Shown one piece after another: positions 24,796 to 32,587 of a stretch of 64,000 nt of DNA. The stretch covers positions 372,001-436,000 of the forward strand of contig JADJPT010000001.1 of the NCBI GenBank assembly GCA_016713125.1, in the 5' to 3' direction. Position 1 is the first letter of the stretch; each line of letters starts with the position of its first letter. The notes beneath the pieces are model-generated. The model was not told where the DNA came from. It searched no databases and worked only from the letters and a program-made list of their open reading frames with translations. The translations under genes were made by a program, and so were the position numbers. This DNA comes from Betaproteobacteria bacterium (lineage in GTDB: Bacteria; Pseudomonadota; Gammaproteobacteria; Burkholderiales; SG8-39).

Positions 24796-27173
24796 GCGAG
24801 CAGAGCGCACACGAAGACAAGGCGCAGCCAGCCACCGCCACCGCAAAATCGGCTGCCAGACCCGCTGCAAAGCGGGCCGCGAAGCCCGCCGCCGGGAGCG
24901 CGGTCGCCGACAGGCGCGCCGGCGAGGCGGCTGCGCAGAAGCGCCGGCTGCGCGAGGCCGAGCTGCTGCTCGAGGTGTCCCGGCGCATGTCGGCCACCGA
25001 CTCGCTCGACGAGGTGCTCACGGTGCTGCTCGACACCACCTCGAACGAGCTGGACGCCGAGCGCGGCACACTGTTCCTGAACGATCCGGACACCAACGAA
25101 CTGTATTCGCGCGTCGCGCAGGGGCCGTTCCGCCGCGAGATCCGCATCCTGAACACCAGCGGCATCGCCGGATACGTGTTCACCACCGGCGCCGGACTGA
25201 TCGTGCACGACGCCTATGCCGACCCGCGATTCAACCGCAGCGTGGACGAGCGCACCGGTTTCGTGACGCGCAACATCCTGTGCGCGCCGATCAAGTCGGC
25301 CAAGGGACACATGGTCGGCGTGGCGCAGCTGCTGAACAAGAGGAAGGGCCGCTTCACGCCGGCCGACCTGGCCCTGCTCGAGGCGATGGCCAGCCAGGGC
25401 GCCGTCGCGCTGCAGAGCGCGCAGGTGGTCGAGCGCGTCGAGCGCGTCAGGAAGCAGGAGCTCGAGTTCGTCAACATCGTCTCGGAGATGACCTCCGACA
25501 TCAAGCTCGGCTCGCTGCTGCAGAAGGTGATGGGCGAGGCGACGCGCATGCTGAACGCCGAGCGTTCCACGCTGTTCCTCAACGACGAGAAGAGCAACGA
25601 ACTGTGGTCCGAGGTCGGCCAGGGCCTGGAGTCGATGCGCATCCACCTGCCCAACCACCTGGGCATCGCCGGCGCGGTGTTCACCTCCGGCAAGACCATC
25701 AACATCCCCTACGCCTACGCCGACCTGCGCTTCAACCCGGCCTTCGACAAGAAGACCAACTATTTCACGCGCTCCATCCTGTGCGTGCCGGTGGTCAACA
25801 AGAACGGCAAGACCATCGGCGTCACGCAGGTGCTGAACAAGCGCGGCGGGCCGTTCACGCACGAGGACGAGGCGCGGCTGCGCGCGTTCACGGCGCAGGT
25901 GTCGATCGCACTGGAGAACGCCAAGCTGTTCGCCGACGTGCAGGCGATGAAGAACTACAACGACGCAATGCTCGAATCGATGTCGAACGGGCTGATCACG
26001 CTGGACGCGCAGGACCGCATCGCGACCTGCAACGCCGCAGGCCTGCGCATCCTGCACGCCGAAGCCAAGGATGTCCTGCACGTGCCGGCCGCCGAGTATT
26101 TCGGCGCGGCCAACGCCTGGGTGATCGACAAGCTGGCCACGGTGCGCGACACCGGCGAACACCAGATCAGCATGGATGCCCCGCTGCAGGTCGGCGGCGA
26201 CACGCTGTCGGTCAACTTCACCGTGCAGCCGCTGCATAACGTCGACCAGCAGCGCATCGGCTCGATGATCGTGATCGAGGACATCAGCTCGGAAAAGCGC
26301 ATGAAGTCCACCATGTCGCGCTACATGGATCCGGGCATCGCCGACCGCCTGGTGGCGGCCGGCGCCGACCTGCTCGGCGGGCAGGATGTCGAGGCCACCG
26401 TGCTGTTTTCCGACATCCGCGGCTTCACCACCCTGACCGAGCAGCTCGGTGCGCAGGGCACGGTCGGCTTCCTGAACGAGTACTTCACGCTGATGGTCGA
26501 CTGCATACAGCGCGAAGAGGGCATGCTAGACAAGTTCATCGGCGACGCGGTGATGGCTGCGTTCGGCATTCCGGTCGGCCACGAGGACGACGCCGACCGC
26601 GCCATGCGCGCCTCGATCTCGATGATCAACACCCTGCGCCAGTGGAACGTGCAGCGCGCGGCCGAGGGCAAGCTGCCGGTCGACATCGGCGTGGGCCTGA
26701 ACACCGACCGGGTGGTTTCGGGAAACATCGGCTCGAAGAAGCGCATGGACTACACCATCATCGGCGACGGCGTGAACCTGGCCTCGCGCCTGGAGTCGGC
26801 GTGCAAGCAGTATGGCGCGCATATCCTGATCAGCGAGTTCACCTTCCACAAGCTGAAGGGCACCTACCGCACGCGCGAGATCGACCTGGCGGTGGTCAAG
26901 GGCAAGACCAGGCCGGTGGCCATCTACGAGGTGCTCGATTACCACGACGAAACGAGCTTTCCGCAGATCGTCGACGCGCTGGGCCTGTACAAGGACGCGC
27001 TGGCCAAGTACCGCGCGCGCCGCTGGGACGATGCCGCGCGCCTGTTCGAAGAGGTGCTGGCGCTCAATCCGAAGGACAAGCCCAGCAAACTCTACGTCGA
27101 GCGCAGCCGCTACATGAAGGAGCATCCCCCCGGCGAGGACTGGACCGGGGAGTGGGTGCTGGAGAGCAAGTAG
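24792..27173 (+). CDS. GAF-GAF-PAS class III adenylate cyclase
   Basis: 793-residue soluble signalling enzyme. An Ala/Lys-rich N-terminus (1-50) is followed by GAF1 (about 57-212), GAF2 (about 230-380), a PAS-like domain (about 388-500), a class III cyclase domain (about 530-715) and a short TPR-like tail (about 725-775). Metal-binding Asp541 (FSDIRGF) and Asp585 (KFIGDAVMAAFG) are intact. Lys581 together with the MDYTIIGD segment indicates ATP rather than GTP as substrate, and the NLASRLE motif supplies Asn662 and Arg666. The GAF/PAS ligands are unknown. It is coupled to the upstream coiled-coil gene. Confidence 0.92.
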   Translation: MSEQSAHEDKAQPATATAKSAARPAAKRAAKPAAGSAVADRRAGEAAAQKRRLREAELLLEVSRRMSATDSLDEVLTVLLDTTSNELDAERGTLFLNDPDTNELYSRVAQGPFRREIRILNTSGIAGYVFTTGAGLIVHDAYADPRFNRSVDERTGFVTRNILCAPIKSAKGHMVGVAQLLNKRKGRFTPADLALLEAMASQGAVALQSAQVVERVERVRKQELEFVNIVSEMTSDIKLGSLLQKVMGEATRMLNAERSTLFLNDEKSNELWSEVGQGLESMRIHLPNHLGIAGAVFTSGKTINIPYAYADLRFNPAFDKKTNYFTRSILCVPVVNKNGKTIGVTQVLNKRGGPFTHEDEARLRAFTAQVSIALENAKLFADVQAMKNYNDAMLESMSNGLITLDAQDRIATCNAAGLRILHAEAKDVLHVPAAEYFGAANAWVIDKLATVRDTGEHQISMDAPLQVGGDTLSVNFTVQPLHNVDQQRIGSMIVIEDISSEKRMKSTMSRYMDPGIADRLVAAGADLLGGQDVEATVLFSDIRGFTTLTEQLGAQGTVGFLNEYFTLMVDCIQREEGMLDKFIGDAVMAAFGIPVGHEDDADRAMRASISMINTLRQWNVQRAAEGKLPVDIGVGLNTDRVVSGNIGSKKRMDYTIIGDGVNLASRLESACKQYGAHILISEFTFHKLKGTYRTREIDLAVVKGKTRPVAIYEVLDYHDETSFPQIVDALGLYKDALAKYRARRWDDAARLFEEVLALNPKDKPSKLYVERSRYMKEHPPGEDWTGEWVLESK

Positions 27174-27201
27174 GCCGCCATGCCCGCCTGCCGCGCGCGG
27201 T

Positions 27202-27720
27202 TCAGGACCGGGTGATCACCGCGCAGGCCAGTCTGGGGCCGGCGTTGCCGGTGGGCTGGGTCTTGTAGTCGTCCGGGTCGCGATGCACGATCAGTCCGCG
27301 ACCGACGATGTTGGCGGCGCCGCTGCCCACCGCGATGCTGGTCGATTCGAAGCTGAAGCTCACCGTGCCGCCGGCGTCGGCCCTCAGGCTGGGCAGGTCT
27401 CCGACATGGTGCTCACCGCGGCCGTGCGCGCCGTGCGGCTTGCCGCCCGGGTTGAAGTGCCCGCCGGTGCTCATGCCGTCGCCGCTGGAACAATCGCCCT
27501 TCTCGTGCACGTGAAAACCGTGCTCGGCATTCGGTTTCAGGCCGGTGATCCTGCCGGACACCACGACCTTGTCGCCGCTCTGCGCGAAGCGGACCTGGCC
27601 GGCGGTCGCGTTGCCGCGGGTGGGCGACAGCTGCGCCGTGGCCTGCGGGCCGGTGCTCATGGTGGCGCAACCGGAGACCAGGGCCAGCGAGGCGCAGGTG
27701 AAAGCGGAGAGCAGTTTCAT
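27202..27720 (-). CDS. sodC: Cu,Zn superoxide dismutase, lipoprotein type
   Basis: Periplasmic enzyme that dismutates superoxide. The signal peptide ends in a lipobox (LVSGC, Cys18), so the protein is probably membrane-anchored. Metal ligands are in HGFHVHEKGDC, GHFNPGGKPHG and HVGDL, and the C-terminal GNAGPRLACAVI gives the second disulfide Cys and active-site Arg. At 172 residues it is normal. It converges with the cyclase gene across 28 bases. Confidence 0.94.
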   Translation of the reverse strand: MKLLSAFTCASLALVSGCATMSTGPQATAQLSPTRGNATAGQVRFAQSGDKVVVSGRITGLKPNAEHGFHVHEKGDCSSGDGMSTGGHFNPGGKPHGAHGRGEHHVGDLPSLRADAGGTVSFSFESTSIAVGSGAANIVGRGLIVHRDPDDYKTQPTGNAGPRLACAVITRS

Positions 27721-27792
27721 GCCGGTACCTCCAGAGTGTCGGGCGACACGCCAAGGTTAGCAGCTATCCCGGCAGCTGTGCCGCGCGCCAAT

Positions 27793-27822
27793 TTGTGAAC
27801 GCCTGCGAAAGCGTCGTAAAAT
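27793..27822 (+). promoter_or_regulatory. Sigma-70-type promoter of tRNA-Gly
   Basis: TTGTGA (27793-27798), an 18-base spacer and TAAAAT (27817-27822), ending 10 bases before the tRNA. Confidence 0.65.
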
Positions 27823-27832
27823 CTTTCGCGTC

Positions 27833-27906
27833 GCGGGTGTCGTCTAATGGCAAGACAACAGCTTCCCAAGCTGTGAACGTGGGTTCGATTCCCATCACCC
27901 GCTCCA
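27833..27906 (+). tRNA. tRNA-Gly (anticodon CCC)
   Basis: Cloverleaf with encoded CCA. The acceptor stem GCGGGTG pairs with CACCCGC, discriminator T. The anticodon arm is ACAGC-TTCCCAA-GCTGT with anticodon CCC at 27865-27867. The T arm reads GTGGG-TTCGATT-CCCAT (one wobble). The solute-binding protein gene starts 25 bases later with no terminator between, so read-through into it is likely. Confidence 0.94.
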
Positions 27907-27931
27907 ATCCCGCCGGCATCGGAGAACCTTC

Positions 27932-28828
27932 ATGCGCAAGCGCTGGGCAGTCTGTGCCGCACTGGCCGCGATGGCCCTGGCCTGCAACGTTCAGGCCCAG
28001 GAAGTCTCCGGCACGCTCAAGAAGATCCGCGACAGCGGCGCGATCATGCTCGGACTGCAGACCGAATCGGTGCCGTTCGCCTACCGGGATCCCGACGGCA
28101 AGATCATCGGCTATTCGGTCGAACTGTGCCAGCGCATCGCCGACGGCCTCAAGACGCAGCTCGGCCTGGCCGCGCTGGAGGTGAAGTCGCGGCCGCTGGT
28201 CTCCGCGGCGCGCGTCCCGCTGCTGACCGGCAACGCCGTCGACCTGGTGTGCGGTTCGATGAGCCATACGCTCGAGCGCGAAGCCCAGGTCTCGTTTACC
28301 TACAGCCACTTCTTCTCCCGGGTGCGCGCGGTGGTGCGCAAGGACTCCGCGGCCAGGACCCTCAAGGATCTCGCCGGCGAACGCGTGGTGCTGGCCACCG
28401 GCACCACCGCAGTGCGCCTGATCCACATCTACGAGAAGAACAACGAGGTGAAGTTCGACAAGCAGTACGCCGGCAATTTCTCGCAGGCTTTCTCCGCGCT
28501 GCAGGAAGGCAAGGCGGCGGCCTTCGTGATGGACGACATCCTGATCTCGGGCCTGATCGCGCAGAACCGCGCGCAGAACAGCTACCGGATACTCGAGGAA
28601 TCCCTGCACGAGGAACCCTATGCCATCGCGATGCGCAGGGATCCGGCCTTCAAGCAGGCGGTGGACGGGATCCTGGCCGGGCTGATGAAGAACGGGGAAG
28701 TGGAGAAGCTCTATTCCCGGTGGTTCACGTCGACGATCCCGCCCGGCCTGAACCTGCAGGTGCCGGCCTCGGCCGCGCTGCTTGCGGCCTTCGCCAATCC
28801 GACCGACAAGGGCGTAAAGGAACCATGA
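27932..28828 (+). CDS. Amino-acid-type ABC transporter substrate-binding protein (SBP family 3), orphan
   Basis: Periplasmic binding protein of 298 residues. The signal peptide is cleaved after VQAQ (about residue 23). The family 3 body includes GLQTESVPFAYRDPDGKIIGYSVELC and VLATGTTAVRLI, resembling glutamate/aspartate-binding GltI. No permease or ATPase gene is next to it, so it must share an importer encoded elsewhere. It is followed within 4 bases (overlap) by the flavin reductase gene, placing it at the head of the catabolic run 27.9-31.5 kb. The ligand is unknown. Confidence 0.86.
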   Translation: MRKRWAVCAALAAMALACNVQAQEVSGTLKKIRDSGAIMLGLQTESVPFAYRDPDGKIIGYSVELCQRIADGLKTQLGLAALEVKSRPLVSAARVPLLTGNAVDLVCGSMSHTLEREAQVSFTYSHFFSRVRAVVRKDSAARTLKDLAGERVVLATGTTAVRLIHIYEKNNEVKFDKQYAGNFSQAFSALQEGKAAAFVMDDILISGLIAQNRAQNSYRILEESLHEEPYAIAMRRDPAFKQAVDGILAGLMKNGEVEKLYSRWFTSTIPPGLNLQVPASAALLAAFANPTDKGVKEP

Positions 28829-29346
28829 TCCCGATCGACACCCGTTCCTTCACCTCGGCGATGCGGCGCGCCGCGACGCCGGTCTCGGTGGTCACCACCG
28901 ACGGTCCCGGCGGTCGCTACGGCGTGACCGTGAGCTCGATCTGCACGGCTTCGGCGGAACCCCCGCAGGTGCTGGTCTGCGTGCACCTGGGCGGGCCGAC
29001 GCCGGCCGCGCTGCGCGCCAACAAGTGCTTCGCGGTCAACATCCTCGACAGCCGCCACCGGCATGTGGCCGATTCCTTCGCCGGTCGCATCGAGCGCTGG
29101 CGCGCCGACCGTTTCGCCTGCGACGCCTGGACTTCGATCACCACCGGTGCGCCGGTGCTGGAAGACGGCCTGCTGGTGCTCGATTGCGTGCTGGGCCAGG
29201 AACTGGTGGTGTCCACGCACGCGGTGTTCGTCGGCACCGTGGTCGGGCTGCAGTCGCGCGAAGGCGCGCCCCTGCTTTACTCCGACCAGGCCTACCGCAC
29301 GCTGGAGAGCCCGGATCGCATCTCCATGGAGAACCTGCAGCTATGA
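28825..29346 (+). CDS. Flavin reductase-like protein (HpaC/RutF type)
   Basis: 173-residue flavin-reductase-like domain protein (TPVSVVTTDGPGGRYGVTVSSICTASAEPP near residues 18-47). Such proteins reduce FMN or FAD with NAD(P)H and pass it to a two-component monooxygenase. A likely partner in this window is the HpaB-type oxygenase at 32588. The ATG overlaps the upstream stop (ATGATC context), suggesting an operon with the binding protein, DUF1028, AroQ-like and dehydrogenase genes. Confidence 0.88.
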   Translation: MIPIDTRSFTSAMRRAATPVSVVTTDGPGGRYGVTVSSICTASAEPPQVLVCVHLGGPTPAALRANKCFAVNILDSRHRHVADSFAGRIERWRADRFACDAWTSITTGAPVLEDGLLVLDCVLGQELVVSTHAVFVGTVVGLQSREGAPLLYSDQAYRTLESPDRISMENLQL

Positions 29347-29359
29347 AGCTTCCCGGACC

Positions 29360-30022
29360 ATGACCTTTTCCATCATCGCGCGTTGCCGCGAAAGCGGGCG
29401 CTTCGGCGTCGCCGTGACCTCCTCCTCGATCTGCGTGGCCAGCCGCTGCGGACGCTGGGCGCGCGCCGGGGTGGGTGCCGTCGCCACGCAGAACATCACC
29501 GACCCGGCCCTCGGCCAGCTCGGCCTGGACCTGCTGGCCGAGGGCTATGGTGCGGAAGCGGTGCTGCGCTCGCTGGTGGCCGCGCGCCCGCACGCCGAGT
29601 TCCGCCAGCTCGCGGTGGTCGACGCGCAGGGCGGCACGGCCAGCTACTCGGGCGCGCAATCCCTGGGCCTGTACCGCGAGCAGAACGGCGCCGATTGTGT
29701 CGCCTGCGGCAACCTGCTGGCCAACGAGGGCATCCCGCGCGCCATGGTCGATGCCTTCGAGCAGAGCGCCGGCCAGCATCTGGCCGAACGGCTGCTGCGT
29801 GCCCTGGAGGCCGGGCTGGCGGCGGGCGGCGAGACCGCGCCGGTGCGTTCGGCCGGGGTCTATGTGGTCGACCGCTACGTCTGGCCGGTGCTCGACCTGC
29901 GCGTGGACTGGCACGACGCGCCGATCCCCGAACTGCGGCGCGTGTACGCCGAATACTTCCCGCAGATGAACGACTACATCCAGCGCGCGGTCGATCCGAC
30001 CCAGGCGCCAGGCTACAAGTGA
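29360..30022 (+). CDS. DUF1028 family protein (Ntn-hydrolase-like fold)
   Basis: 220-residue protein starting TFSIIARCRESGRFGVAVTSSSICVASR, the DUF1028 signature, with GVGAVATQNITDP and QGGTASYSGAQSLGL. Family members have a fold related to N-terminal-nucleophile hydrolases, but their activity is not established. They often sit in amino-acid or aromatic-compound catabolic clusters. The stop overlaps the next start (TGATG at 30020-30024). Confidence 0.85.
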   Translation: MTFSIIARCRESGRFGVAVTSSSICVASRCGRWARAGVGAVATQNITDPALGQLGLDLLAEGYGAEAVLRSLVAARPHAEFRQLAVVDAQGGTASYSGAQSLGLYREQNGADCVACGNLLANEGIPRAMVDAFEQSAGQHLAERLLRALEAGLAAGGETAPVRSAGVYVVDRYVWPVLDLRVDWHDAPIPELRRVYAEYFPQMNDYIQRAVDPTQAPGYK

Positions 30023-30546
30023 TGGCGCGCGCCGCCAGACCGGCGCCGCCCGCCGCCAAGCCAGCCGTCAAAGCCGCCGCTTCGCGCGCGGCGCGCAAGG
30101 CGGTCTGGTTCCTGAACGGCCCGAACGCCAACCTGTACGGCCTCACCGCGCAGGGCACCTACGGCGCCGACACCTACGACACCCTGAAGCGCCGCTGCGA
30201 GGCCGAGGCGCAGCGCCTGAGCCTGGCGCTGAGTTTCCGGCAGAGCAATGCCGAGGGAGAACTGATCGACTGGGTGCAGGAGGCCATGGGCAAGGCCGAT
30301 GGCCTGATCGTCAACGGCGCCGGCCTGACCTACACCTCGATCGCCCTGCTCGACGCGCTGCTCGCCTTCCAGGGACCGATCGTCGAGGTGCACATGAGCA
30401 ACATCTACCGGCGCGAGGCGTTCCGGCACCACTCGTACATTTCCAGGGCCGCCACCGGCATCGTCGCCGGGCTCGGCGCGGATGGATACGAGCTGGCGAT
30501 CGCTGCGATGCGCCGGCTGCTCGACCGTCCCGGATCGCGGAGCTGA
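30022..30546 (+). CDS. Divergent AroQ-like (type II 3-dehydroquinase-like) protein
   Basis: Fold of the type II dehydroquinase is evident after a 26-residue Ala/Lys-rich extension: FLNGPNANLYG, RQSNAEGELIDWVQEA, GAGLTYTSIALLDAL and EVHMSNIYRREAFRHHSYIS. Compared with the M. tuberculosis enzyme, the lid Arg (Arg19) is Thr42 and His81 is Tyr104, while Tyr24, Asn75, His101 and Arg112 equivalents (Tyr47, Asn98, His124, Arg135) remain. It is therefore unlikely to be an ordinary dehydroquinase. Its place between DUF1028 and GhrA-like genes suggests a different dehydratase or lyase step. Confidence 0.82.
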   Translation: MARAARPAPPAAKPAVKAAASRAARKAVWFLNGPNANLYGLTAQGTYGADTYDTLKRRCEAEAQRLSLALSFRQSNAEGELIDWVQEAMGKADGLIVNGAGLTYTSIALLDALLAFQGPIVEVHMSNIYRREAFRHHSYISRAATGIVAGLGADGYELAIAAMRRLLDRPGSRS

Positions 30547-30553
30547 ACCACCG

Positions 30554-31483
30554 ATGGCGTTGCTGTTCTACAGCCAGTACGACGATCCCGCCGACTGGAA
30601 GAAGCACCTGTGCGCGGCCCTGCCCGGCCTCGATTTCCGCGTCTGGCCCGAGTCCGGCGATCCCGGCGAGATCGAGGCCGCCCTGGTCTGGAAGCCGCCG
30701 GCCGGCGAACTGCGCAGGTTTCCCAACCTCAGGCTGATCGTCAACCTGGGCGCCGGCGTCGATTCCATCGTCAAGGACGCGACCCTGCCCGCCGGTGTGC
30801 CGATCGCGCGCATCGTCGATCCGGAGATGGGCCGCATGATGTCGCAGTTCGTGCTGGCCGCGGTGCTGCGCCACTACCGCGAATTCGTCTCCTTCGCGCG
30901 CGCCCAGCGCGAGCGCCGCTGGCACTACATCCACCCGCGCGAAGCCGCCGAGTGCAGCGTCGGCGTGATGGGCCTGGGCAGCCTGGGCGGCGCGGCGGCC
31001 ACGGAGCTGGCGCGCCAGGGCTTTCGCGTGCGCGGCTGGTCGCGCAGCGCCAGGCAACTGGCGGACGTCGAAACGTTTCACGGCGAGGCCGGTCTGGCGC
31101 CTTTCCTGCGCCAGACCGAGATCCTGGTCGTCATGCTGCCGCTGACGCCGGAGACCGAGAACCTGGTCGACGCGCGACTGCTGGCGATGCTGCCGCGCGG
31201 CGCAAAGTTCGTGAACGTGGGCCGCGGCCGGCTGGTCGACGAGGATGCGCTGATCGCCGCGCTGAGGAGCGGCCAGATTGCCGAGGCCACGCTGGACGTG
31301 ATGCGTGTCGAGCCGCTGCCGGCCGAGTCCCCGCTGTGGGACATGGAGCAGGTGCTGATCACCCCGCACCTGGCCTCGGTGGGCATCCCGCGCACGGCCG
31401 CCCTGCAGGTGGCCGAGAGCATCCGCCGCGTGCGCGCCGGCCAGCCGCCGCTGAACACGGTCGACCCGCAGCGCGGCTACTGA
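30554..31483 (+). CDS. GhrA-like D-2-hydroxyacid dehydrogenase (glyoxylate/hydroxypyruvate reductase A type)
   Basis: 309-residue NAD(P)-dependent reductase. The nucleotide-binding GLGSLG is at 140-145. The catalytic residues are Arg224 (NVGRGRLVDE), Glu253 (RVEPLP) and His272 (ITPHLAS). GhrA-type proteins lack the usual long N-terminal signature and act on glyoxylate, hydroxypyruvate or other 2-oxoacids. It starts 7 bases after the AroQ-like gene and is the last gene of the run before the opposing LysR gene. Confidence 0.88.
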   Translation: MALLFYSQYDDPADWKKHLCAALPGLDFRVWPESGDPGEIEAALVWKPPAGELRRFPNLRLIVNLGAGVDSIVKDATLPAGVPIARIVDPEMGRMMSQFVLAAVLRHYREFVSFARAQRERRWHYIHPREAAECSVGVMGLGSLGGAAATELARQGFRVRGWSRSARQLADVETFHGEAGLAPFLRQTEILVVMLPLTPETENLVDARLLAMLPRGAKFVNVGRGRLVDEDALIAALRSGQIAEATLDVMRVEPLPAESPLWDMEQVLITPHLASVGIPRTAALQVAESIRRVRAGQPPLNTVDPQRGY

Positions 31484-31502
31484 GTCCGCGGCGTGCCGGC
31501 CG

Positions 31503-32453
31503 CTACTTGCGCCGCGCCGCGCGCCTGCCGGGCGGCGCCTGCATCAGTTTCGGCCAGGTTTCGGCAAAATGGCGGCGCGCGAAGTCCGTGAACACCGCCA
31601 CCGAGGGGCGGGTGACCAGGCGCCTGAGGCGCAGGCTCACCACGTAGACCTTGGGCAGTTCCTCGGCGAAGGGCACCGCCACCACCTTGTGGCCGTCGTA
31701 GGTCCAGGGCATGCGCGGAATGGCGTTCAGGATGCCGAATCCCAGGCCGCGCGCGGCCAGCGCACGCACCATCTCGTAGGAGCGCGTACGGTAGGCGATG
31801 CGCGGCTCTATGCCGGCCGAGCGGAACAGCGAGCGAAAGTAGTCGCGCGTGTGCGGCAGGTCGAGCAGGATCATGGGCTCCTCGGCGAGCTCCTCGAGGC
31901 GCAGGCTGCGGCGCCGGGCCAGCGGATGATCCTCGGCGAGGATGGCGCGCGGCGGCATCTCGGCCAGCACCTCGGCCTCGAAATCGTCCGACAGCCCGTA
32001 GGCATAGGTGAAGGCCACCTCGCAGCGCCCGGCGGTGAGCAGGTTCAGCACTTCGGCCTGATTGGCCTCCTCGACCTGCACGTCGATGCCGGGGTGGCGG
32101 GCCGAGAACTCGGCGAGCAGCCCCGGCAGCAGGAAGGGCGCCAGGGTGATGAAGCAGGCGGCGCTGACTTCGCCGCTCTGCGCATCGCCCATGCTGCCGG
32201 CGAACTGCTCGACCTCGCGGGCGTGGGCGAGCAGCCCGCGGGCGTGGGCCAGGAAGCGTTCGCCGGCCGCCGTCATCGACAGGCCGCGCGCATGGTGGCG
32301 CACGAACAGTTGCACGCCCAGGTCGGCCTCGAGCTGGGCGATGGCCGCCGAGATCGAGGGCTGCGAGACACGCACTTCGCCGGCGGCGGCCGTCACGCTG
32401 CCCGCGTCGGCGGCGGCGACGAAATAGCGCAGGGCGCGCAGGGACAGCTGCAT
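31503..32453 (-). CDS. LysR-family transcriptional regulator
   Basis: 316-residue regulator with an N-terminal winged helix-turn-helix (LRYFVAAADAGSVTAAAGEV, SQPSISAAIAQLE) and a type 2 periplasmic-binding-like effector domain. It is divergent from the HpaB-type oxygenase gene and convergent with the dehydrogenase gene. It most likely controls the oxygenase operon from the shared 134-base intergenic region. The effector is probably a pathway substrate or intermediate, not identified. Confidence 0.92.
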   Translation of the reverse strand: MQLSLRALRYFVAAADAGSVTAAAGEVRVSQPSISAAIAQLEADLGVQLFVRHHARGLSMTAAGERFLAHARGLLAHAREVEQFAGSMGDAQSGEVSAACFITLAPFLLPGLLAEFSARHPGIDVQVEEANQAEVLNLLTAGRCEVAFTYAYGLSDDFEAEVLAEMPPRAILAEDHPLARRRSLRLEELAEEPMILLDLPHTRDYFRSLFRSAGIEPRIAYRTRSYEMVRALAARGLGFGILNAIPRMPWTYDGHKVVAVPFAEELPKVYVVSLRLRRLVTRPSVAVFTDFARRHFAETWPKLMQAPPGRRAARRK

Positions 32454-32475
32454 AGGGACATCCTATCCAAAAGAC

Positions 32476-32488
32476 ATACAAAAAGTAT
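32476..32488. promoter_or_regulatory. Candidate LysR-type operator (ATAC-N5-GTAT)
   Basis: Perfect dyad ATAC AAAAA GTAT (a T-N11-A type LysR box) in the divergent region, 22 bases upstream of the lysR start codon and 99 bases before the oxygenase start. It is strikingly AT-rich against the surrounding sequence. Confidence 0.5.
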
Positions 32489-32587
32489 TTTATCCGATGC
32501 TGCGCCGCGGCTACCTTACGTCTCTGCCTATGCATTTCGCCTGCCTCGCTATCGTGCGACGGGCTTTCCCACACTCGGAGTCACAGC

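Noticed and set aside
24132..26237. 701-codon minus-strand frame opposite the coiled-coil/cyclase genes
   Set aside because: It is an antisense shadow; the plus-strand reading has intact GAF and cyclase motifs.
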